Origin: JBCCWF01 sp038520475
GTDB lineage: Bacteria; Cyanobacteriota; Cyanobacteriia; CAKZMO01
Length of the DNA: 15,685 nt
Assembly: GCA_038520475.1 (NCBI GenBank)
Contig: JBCBLF010000105.1
Location: 1-15,685, forward strand
Direction: 5' to 3'
Under the pieces are notes generated by a model, which had not been told where the DNA came from, made no database searches, and saw only the letters and a program-made list of their open reading frames with translations. Below, one piece after another: positions 7,455 through 13,093 of the stretch. Made by a program: the position numbers and the translations under genes. Numbering within the stretch: position 1 is the stretch's first letter; the number at the start of each line of letters is the position of its first letter.

Positions 7455-8546
7455 ATGGTCACGACAACTCATACGAATCATAAATCACAGTCAATTGAAG
7501 CCTATTTGGGTGATGAAGCTGAATACTTGTTGTCTCATCAAGCCGTCGTTTCCAAAGATTTGCTGCACTTGCCCGGTGCAGATTGGGTTGATCGCATTTT
7601 TGCCCAGAGCGATCGCAATCCACAGGTACTCCGAAGCCTCCAGCAACTGTACTCTGCTGGACGATTAGCCAATACCGGCTATCTATCTATTCTTCCGGTA
7701 GATCAGGGCATCGAGCATTCAGCCGGAGCCTCATTTGCTCCAAACCCGATCTATTTCGACGGGGAGAATATCATCAAGCTGGCCATTGAGGGCGGTTGCA
7801 ACGCCGTTGCGACAACGCTGGGTGTGCTTGGCACGATGTCGCGCTCATACGCCCACAAAATTCCTTTCATCGTCAAAATCAACCACAATGAGCTATTAAC
7901 CTATCCCAATCAGTATGACCAGGTGATGTTTAGCTCGGTTGAGCAAGCGTGGAATCTCGGGGCTGTTGCTATCGGTGCAACAATTTACTTTGGTTCCCCT
8001 GAATCGACTCGCCAACTTCAAGAGGTCAGTCAGGCCTTTGCGATCGCCCACGAACTTGGAATGGCCACCATTCTCTGGTGCTACTTGCGCAACAGCGCAT
8101 TTAAACAGGACAAAGACTATCATCTTTCCGCCGACCTGACTGGACAAGCCAATCACCTGGGCGTAACCATTGAGGCTGACATCATCAAGCAAAAGTTACC
8201 GCTCACGAATCAAGGGTATCCGACCGTCGCATCGGCAACCGGAAAGAGCTATGGAAAAACGCACGACCGCGTCTATTCTGACCTCACGAGTGACCACCCT
8301 ATTGATTTGACCCGTTATCAGGTCCTCAACTGCTACGCCGGGCGAGCAGGACTCATCAATTCTGGAGGCGCATCGGGCAAAAACGACTTTGCAGAAGCGG
8401 TTCGCACAGCGGTCATTAATAAACGGGCTGGAGGCTGTGGCTTAATCTCTGGTCGTAAAACCTTCCAGCGTCCCTTTGAAGAAGGCGTCAAATTGTTTCA
8501 CGCCATTCAAGACGTCTATTTGTCTCCTGATGTGACGATCGCCTGA
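7455..8546 (+). CDS. fbaB: Class I fructose-bisphosphate aldolase, FbaB/DhnA type
   Basis: This cytosolic, metal-independent aldolase cleaves or forms fructose 1,6-bisphosphate through a lysine Schiff base, serving the Calvin cycle, gluconeogenesis and glycolysis. The 363-aa product closely follows E. coli FbaB over its length: GYLSILPVDQGIEHSAGASFA at about 75-95 (D83), GATIYFGS at 174-181, LWCYLRNSAF at 207-216, DLTGQANHLG at 227-236 and ISGRKTFQRP near the C-terminus. K245 in EADIIKQK is the likely Schiff-base lysine by analogy with archaeal-type enzymes. The frame is open from an earlier ATG at 7374, but the start at 7455 is preferred: AGGAG lies 8 nt before it, and homology begins just after it. 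The protein would pair functionally with the FBPase encoded upstream. A strong terminator lies 121 nt past the stop. Confidence 0.95.
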   Translation: MVTTTHTNHKSQSIEAYLGDEAEYLLSHQAVVSKDLLHLPGADWVDRIFAQSDRNPQVLRSLQQLYSAGRLANTGYLSILPVDQGIEHSAGASFAPNPIYFDGENIIKLAIEGGCNAVATTLGVLGTMSRSYAHKIPFIVKINHNELLTYPNQYDQVMFSSVEQAWNLGAVAIGATIYFGSPESTRQLQEVSQAFAIAHELGMATILWCYLRNSAFKQDKDYHLSADLTGQANHLGVTIEADIIKQKLPLTNQGYPTVASATGKSYGKTHDRVYSDLTSDHPIDLTRYQVLNCYAGRAGLINSGGASGKNDFAEAVRTAVINKRAGGCGLISGRKTFQRPFEEGVKLFHAIQDVYLSPDVTIA

Positions 8547-8978
8547 GAGTGATGCCCTTGGATCGTTATCGTCTTGGTCAGTCGCTTGGCATGTATTTGG
8601 AAATGGTGAGCTGCGATCGCCTCCAAAACGTGCCTCCTCTCCCATTCCCTAAACACTAGCGACCCATGAGGATTGTCTTGAATATCGGGGCAATCCTCTT
8701 TTTTTCGCCGTGTGACGGATGAAGCATTGATTCTTCTGGTGCCGCACTCTAGCATGTCGCTGATGTACACAACCTGGAAGGTTATTGTGAAAGCATTGCT
8801 GGCGCTACGCTTTCCAAGTGGTGAGAACTGTCGCTTGCTGATGTAACAATCACCTGACATTTAGTTGTCGTCGGTAAATGGCTGAAGTACGCTAGTCAGC
8901 ACGCCTTTTAGAACTAACCTAAACATTCTCAAGACGTTTTGGTCAGTTCTTAGACTGATAAAAAACAGTACGACCATC
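8547..8978. other. 432-nt spacer with a terminator, upstream region of the aminotransferase gene
   Basis: The first part holds a 35-codon frame (8552-8659) of doubtful reality and the intrinsic terminator at 8668-8705. The remainder must carry the promoter of the aminotransferase gene. CTGATGTA occurs twice (near 8759 and 8838), and TCAG/CTGA arms flank TTCTTAGA near 8942-8957, but neither is strong. No recognisable RNA gene or mobile element is present. Confidence 0.6.
8668..8705 (+). terminator. Factor-independent terminator after the aldolase gene
   Basis: GAGGATTG (8668-8675) pairs exactly with CAATCCTC (8691-8698) around a 15-nt loop, followed directly by seven T residues (8699-8705). 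This is the clearest terminator in the window. It closes the aldolase transcript and separates the carbon-metabolism block from the aminotransferase gene. Confidence 0.88.
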
Positions 8979-10142
8979 ATGAAACTGGCATCACGAGTTA
9001 CGCAGGTATCCCCCTCTTTAACGTTGTCCATCACAGCGAAAGCCAATGAGATGAAAGCAGAGGGGCATGATGTTTGTAGCTTTAGCGCAGGCGAACCCAA
9101 TTTTGAAACCCCAACTCACATCAGAGAGGCGGCAAAAGCCGCGCTAGACGCTGGGAAAACGCGTTATGGTGCCGTCGCTGGAGAAATGAAACTGAGAGAG
9201 GCGATCGCCCATAAACTCAACGCTGATAATCAGCTTGCCTATACCCCTAAAAATATTGCTGTTACCAATGGGGGCAAGCAATCGCTCTATAACTTAGTCA
9301 TGGCGTTGATTGAGCCCGGAGACGAGGTCATCATTCCTGCTCCCTATTGGGTGAGTTATCCGGAAATGGTGAAGCTAGCTTGTGGCACGCCAGTCATCAT
9401 CCAAACCAATAGTTCTAGCGGGTTTTGCATCACCCCTGAGCAGCTCAAGGCGGCGATTACTCCGAAGACCAAGCTGTTTGTTCTCAACTCCCCGTCGAAT
9501 CCCACCGGGATGGTGTATCCGCCAGATCTGATTCGCGCGTTAGCTGAGGTCGTTGTTGAGCACGATTTATGGGTTGTGTCTGATGAGATCTACGAAAAAA
9601 TCCTTTATGACGGAGCCGAACATCTCAGCATTGGAGCCGTGAGTCCAGAGGTATTTCAGCGGACCATTACGAGCAACGGGTTTGCTAAAGCCTATGCGAT
9701 GACAGGATGGCGCGTCGGATATTTAGCTGCTCCAGAAGAACTCATCAAAGCAACAACGGCCATTCAAGGTCACAGCACATCCAATGTTTGCACGTTTGCT
9801 CAATATGGGGCGATCGCCGCGTTGGAATCGTCTCAATCTTGCGTGGCAGATATGGTCACGGCATTTGCAGAAAGACGCGCGGTCATCATTGATCGCATTA
9901 ACGCGATTCCCGGCTTGTCTTGCTTAGCTCCCCAAGGGGCTTTCTATGTCTTTGTCAACATTGGCCAGTTGGGCATCCCTTCGTTAGATTTTTGCAGTCA
10001 GCTGCTCTCAACACACCATGTTGCAATGATTCCAGGGATTGCCTTTGACGCCGATGACCATGTTCGGATGTCGTATGCCGCCAGCCTTGAAACCATCACC
10101 GCAGGGCTCGATCGACTCCAAACCTTTGTGTCTAAGCTGTAG
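8979..10142 (+). CDS. aspC: Class I pyridoxal-phosphate aminotransferase, aspartate aminotransferase type
   Basis: This 387-aa cytosolic enzyme belongs to fold type I, subgroup I. It probably transfers the amino group of aspartate to 2-oxoglutarate; prephenate or another keto acid as an additional substrate cannot be excluded. The cofactor site is complete: YGAVAGEMKLREAIA (63-77), NGGKQSLYN (97-105), APYWVSYPEM (121-130), NSPSNPTG (170-177), D202 in VSDEIYE, and the Schiff-base lysine K237 in SNGFAKAYAMTGWRVGY. R363 in HVRMSYA is the expected carboxylate-binding arginine. Length is normal for bacterial AspC/AatA. No Shine-Dalgarno site is obvious before the ATG, but the N-terminus MKLASRVTQVSPS matches the family. 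It is preceded by a terminator and so is probably transcribed from its own promoter. Confidence 0.95.
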   Translation: MKLASRVTQVSPSLTLSITAKANEMKAEGHDVCSFSAGEPNFETPTHIREAAKAALDAGKTRYGAVAGEMKLREAIAHKLNADNQLAYTPKNIAVTNGGKQSLYNLVMALIEPGDEVIIPAPYWVSYPEMVKLACGTPVIIQTNSSSGFCITPEQLKAAITPKTKLFVLNSPSNPTGMVYPPDLIRALAEVVVEHDLWVVSDEIYEKILYDGAEHLSIGAVSPEVFQRTITSNGFAKAYAMTGWRVGYLAAPEELIKATTAIQGHSTSNVCTFAQYGAIAALESSQSCVADMVTAFAERRAVIIDRINAIPGLSCLAPQGAFYVFVNIGQLGIPSLDFCSQLLSTHHVAMIPGIAFDADDHVRMSYAASLETITAGLDRLQTFVSKL

Positions 10143-10605
10143 CTGAGCCCAAAAACGCCAAGCGGTTACAACCGATACTCTGACTATAATCGGAAAGCGC
10201 ATTGTCAGAAAAATGCGTAAAATCATACCCGACATAGTGCTATATATTACGAGTAGTCGGACAGTGCGATTCATCAGATGTCTGAATTCACCCTACTCTC
10301 TTTTGATGAAGGGTGACTCAGTTTTGCGAGTGGTGACAGGCTGAATTCACCACCAACGACACCGCTGCGTTAAGTGCATCACGTTAATGCAATGGTTGAG
10401 TCTTGAAAGATCTCGGCTCAACACCAAAGGAATAAGACGGGACGTAGACTCAGTGCGTTTTCAAATCCCTCAATGAATGACCTGTGGCATTTTCGCAACA
10501 GGAGAATTTCACACGAGAATTCTACGGGGATTAACGGCTGAGTTGCATGAGCAGACGGAGTGCCGCACGAACATACATCATCAAGCAGTTGGAGCAATAA
10601 GCAAC
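10143..10605. other. 463-nt spacer with paired hairpins before a small exported-protein gene
   Basis: The spacer holds two neighbouring hairpins at 10288-10353, described separately, and a small CGCATT/AATGCG hairpin near 10199-10218 that may end the aminotransferase transcript. TATATT near 10250 could be a -10 element, without a clear -35. The frame of the downstream gene is open from 10477, but those codons do not resemble a signal peptide and are probably untranslated. GGAG at 10591-10594 is the likely ribosome site. Confidence 0.5.
10288..10353 (+). promoter_or_regulatory. Two adjacent hairpins sharing the word CTGAATTCACC
   Basis: Hairpin one is TCACCCT (10288-10294) with AGGGTGA (10310-10316), followed after a few bases by TTTT (10321-10324). 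Hairpin two is GTGGTGA (10330-10336) with TCACCAC (10347-10353). CTGAATTCACC occurs at 10282-10292 and 10341-10351, in the left arm of the first and the right arm of the second. The first could be a weak terminator after the aminotransferase gene; the pair may instead be a regulatory element. Confidence 0.35.
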
Positions 10606-11067
10606 ATGATAAGCACAGTTAGCACAATCGGTCAGTTCTTAATTAGACAGGGATTTGCGTTAGTAGCCTGCGGTGGATTAGCGATTAGCGTAGGTCTAAC
10701 CACTCCAGAAAACGTTCAAGCCCAGACATTCATTCGAGAAGGAAAATTACAGCTCGTGATGCTGCAAAACATGGCGAGCGATCAGTTTACGATTCTCTCA
10801 ACAGGCGTATTGAGAAATCTTGAGACAGATCCTTTTTTTGATGGAGACTACGACAGCATTTACAATAGTGCAGCTGCGATTTTAGATGAGTATACTCCCG
10901 TGGTTCGAGGAGGCTTCTTCCCAGAAAACGCAGGCATTCCTCGGGAGCGTCAAGTCACCGTTGATGAAGCGATCTACCGACTCTTTCAGCTCGATAACGG
11001 CAACGAACTAATGCTGTATCGATCACCCGTGGAAGATACATCTCGATACTTCATTCGTCAGAACTGA
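10606..11067 (+). CDS. Small exported protein of unknown function
   Basis: I do not recognise this 153-aa product. It starts with MISTVSTIGQF, a single Arg at residue 14, then a hydrophobic run (FALVACGGLAISVGL, 17-31) and a probable signal-peptidase site around NVQAQ at 36-40. The mature part of about 113 residues is acidic and soluble, with the string PFFDGDYDSIYNSAAAILDEY and no cysteine. LVAC (19-22) looks like a lipobox but lies too close to the Arg for a normal lipoprotein signal. The start at 10606 is chosen over 10477 because it puts the signal peptide at the N-terminus and has GGAG 11 nt before it. The HAD phosphatase gene begins 8 nt after the stop, so the two are probably co-transcribed. 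Confidence 0.75.
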   Translation: MISTVSTIGQFLIRQGFALVACGGLAISVGLTTPENVQAQTFIREGKLQLVMLQNMASDQFTILSTGVLRNLETDPFFDGDYDSIYNSAAAILDEYTPVVRGGFFPENAGIPRERQVTVDEAIYRLFQLDNGNELMLYRSPVEDTSRYFIRQN

Positions 11068-11075
11068 CATTGACT

Positions 11076-11762
11076 ATGTCACCTCATCCACCGGTTACAC
11101 ACATTATTTTTGACCTAGACGGTCTCTTGCTCGATACTGAACCTCTGATTTTTCAGGTGGCTCAGGCGATCGCCCATCAATATGGCAAAACGCTCGATCA
11201 AGAGATACGACTGAAAACAGCCGGGATTAACGGGCGCGATTCAGCACGAGTGATTATTGACCACTTAGGTTTACCGATTACAATCGAAACCTACCTGGGA
11301 CATAAAGCCGTTCTAATTGAGACCTTTTATCCTCAAGCTCAGCCGATGCCGGGGGCAAGAGCGCTGACGAATTACCTAGAGCATCACGAGATTCCCCACG
11401 CTGTGGCGACCAGCTCGTCCCAGCGTCCCTTTTCACTGAAGACAGCCTCTCATGCTCAGTGGTTTCGTCAGTTTACATGTGTTGTAACCGGAGATGATCC
11501 AGAGATTCAGCACGGCAAACCCGAGCCCGATATTTTCTTACTTGCGGCTCAGCGCATGCAGGTGTCTCCAGAGCAATGTCTCGTTTTTGAAGACTCTCTT
11601 GCTGGCGTCGCTGCCGGGAAAGCGGCGGGCATGGCTGTGGTTGCGGTTCCCGATCCAATGTTTGATGCCGTGCTGTATCATGAGGCCGATCAGATCCTTT
11701 CATCCCTAACAGATTTTTCTCCAACAGAATGGGGACTCCCTCCCCAGGAGTTGAATGTCTAG
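11076..11762 (+). CDS. HAD-superfamily phosphatase, pseudouridine-5'-phosphatase (HDHD1)-like
   Basis: This 228-aa cytosolic enzyme is a Mg-dependent phosphomonoesterase of the beta-phosphoglucomutase-like branch. Motif I is FDLDGLLLDTE with the nucleophile D13 and acid D15. The helical cap follows; motif II is ATSSS (111-115), the motif III lysine is in QHGKPEPDIF (145-154), and motif IV is FEDS (171-174). The cap and the TGDDPEIQHGKPEPDIFL stretch strongly resemble eukaryotic HDHD1/PUDP, which acts on pseudouridine 5'-phosphate. Related members act on glycerol 3-phosphate or sugar phosphates, so the substrate is not settled. The ATG at 11076 is preferred to a TTG two codons earlier; no clear Shine-Dalgarno site is seen. 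It follows the small exported-protein gene by 8 nt, which suggests translational coupling. Confidence 0.9.
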   Translation: MSPHPPVTHIIFDLDGLLLDTEPLIFQVAQAIAHQYGKTLDQEIRLKTAGINGRDSARVIIDHLGLPITIETYLGHKAVLIETFYPQAQPMPGARALTNYLEHHEIPHAVATSSSQRPFSLKTASHAQWFRQFTCVVTGDDPEIQHGKPEPDIFLLAAQRMQVSPEQCLVFEDSLAGVAAGKAAGMAVVAVPDPMFDAVLYHEADQILSSLTDFSPTEWGLPPQELNV

Positions 11763-11901
11763 ACTGCATCGGCCAGCATCGTCACCACGCTGAGTTTCAA
11801 CGCTGAATGAGCCACTCTTCAGTGCGCTTCGTTGAATTAGGCTGAGCAGAGTACCGTCAATCGAACGACGAATCCACGAACATTGCAATGAGGGGCCATG
11901 C

Positions 11902-12744
11902 ATGCTCATTTGGCAAGTTGATGTGTATCGACGCCCGTTGAAAGATGAAGTAGGCCAACCCTTATGGGAATTTGTCGCATGCACGCCAGATAAGTCGTTT
12001 GCTGCCTATGCCTTTTGTGCACAAGCAGATGTCAGTTCTCGATGGGTGGCTCAGCAAATTCAAGACCTGGCCGAACAATCACAGACGCCGGATGAAATTC
12101 ACGTCTTTCGCCCACAATCATTCGCTCTTATCGAAGCAGCGGGTGTATCACTGAATCTGACTGTCGTTCCGACACGCCGAACCGCTGCCTTAAAAGACTA
12201 TTTGCGCGATCGCCTCCAGGTGTATCAATCGCTTCCCAACTACACCAACGAATCGTATGATCCAGTCGCAATCGAGTCCCCTCCGCCACTACCCCTAGAT
12301 GAGGCGCTGCTTGGCGATCGCTGGCGATTTGGAGCACTTTCTGCAGAGGATATTCAGCGCTTCTTAGCCGATCATCCGATTCCGATTCGAGACGTTCCGC
12401 CCGATCTCATGCCAATGAAGCTGGGCCTCGCATCAACTACTAAAATTCCAGGGGTTGTCATTGACGGAGGGCGCGCATCCATGCGGCTCGCACGCTGGTT
12501 AGAAGAGCATCACCCAGCAGCATTGAATTACATTCCAGGTGCACCTGATGGATTAATTCTTGAAGCAGAGTTGAGCGATCGCTGGATTCTCTCGACCTTT
12601 GATGACCCAACCGTTCAGCAGGCCGCACAGCTCTACGTTACGCGCCTTCAGGACAGTCATGGGCTTCATTTTCTGTTAATCCAACCTGACGAGTCAGGCA
12701 TGACCTACACCGGATTTTGGTTGCTGCGTCGCGAGAACTCGTAA
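11902..12744 (+). CDS. Tab2/Atab2 family RNA-binding protein
   Basis: This 280-aa protein belongs to a family restricted to oxygenic phototrophs. The algal and plant members, Tab2 and Atab2, bind RNA and help translate photosystem mRNAs such as psaB; the bacterial role is less clear, so photosystem biogenesis is inferred. The N-terminal block IWQVDVYRRPLKDEVGQPLWEF (3-24) and the C-terminal blocks IPGVVIDGGRASMRLARWL (about 194-212), DRWILSTFDD and GMTYTGFWLLR are the family signature. There is no signal peptide or membrane segment. AGGGG at 11891-11895, 6 nt before the ATG, supports the start; another ATG overlaps 4 nt earlier in a different frame. The 139-nt gap from the HAD gene leaves co-transcription open. 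Confidence 0.93.
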   Translation: MLIWQVDVYRRPLKDEVGQPLWEFVACTPDKSFAAYAFCAQADVSSRWVAQQIQDLAEQSQTPDEIHVFRPQSFALIEAAGVSLNLTVVPTRRTAALKDYLRDRLQVYQSLPNYTNESYDPVAIESPPPLPLDEALLGDRWRFGALSAEDIQRFLADHPIPIRDVPPDLMPMKLGLASTTKIPGVVIDGGRASMRLARWLEEHHPAALNYIPGAPDGLILEAELSDRWILSTFDDPTVQQAAQLYVTRLQDSHGLHFLLIQPDESGMTYTGFWLLRRENS

Positions 12745-13093
12745 CGCGGTAACAAACCGATATGGTTGCAGACCATCTGCATGTATTTCATGGATGCAAG
12801 CACCTGAATCGTTCGTTAACCCATAGAGCTGGGCACTCTACCGATGAGTTGTGCTCAGGCCTTATGCTGTCGATTTTTTCAACATCGCGTTACGTCTCGT
12901 GGAGTGCCGGTGTATCTCTTTCGCAGTGATGGATACACCGTCGAATGAACCGTGTAGGGCAACGCATCTGAATGAAATCGCCATCCTGTAGGACTGACAC
13001 AGGTCCCCGACATCTCGTGCATTTTTAGCGACCCTGGCAGGCTGCGCTCACCACGGCCAACAAAAATTGCGCCAGTTCTAATTGGAGTTCCCT
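12745..13093. other. 349-nt spacer upstream of the giant DUF4347 protein gene
   Basis: A bulged stem just past the tab2 gene (TTGCA..CCAT at 12766-12776 with ATGG.TGCAA at 12790-12799) could stabilise or end that transcript, though no U-tract follows. CGGTGTATC (12908-12916) pairs exactly with GATACACCG (12932-12940) around 15 nt, also without a U-tract. GGAG at 13084-13087, 6 nt before the ATG at 13094, is the ribosome site of the next gene. No open frame or RNA gene is supported, and I could not place a promoter. Confidence 0.5.

Noticed and set aside
8552..8659. A 35-codon frame between the aldolase stop and the terminator
   Set aside because: Its position is suggestive and GAGAGTG precedes it, but the product has no recognisable feature and such short frames arise often by chance. 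Conservation in relatives would revive it.
10477..10605. A 43-codon extension of the small exported protein
   Set aside because: It would bury the signal peptide inside the protein; the ATG at 10606 gives a normal exported N-terminus.
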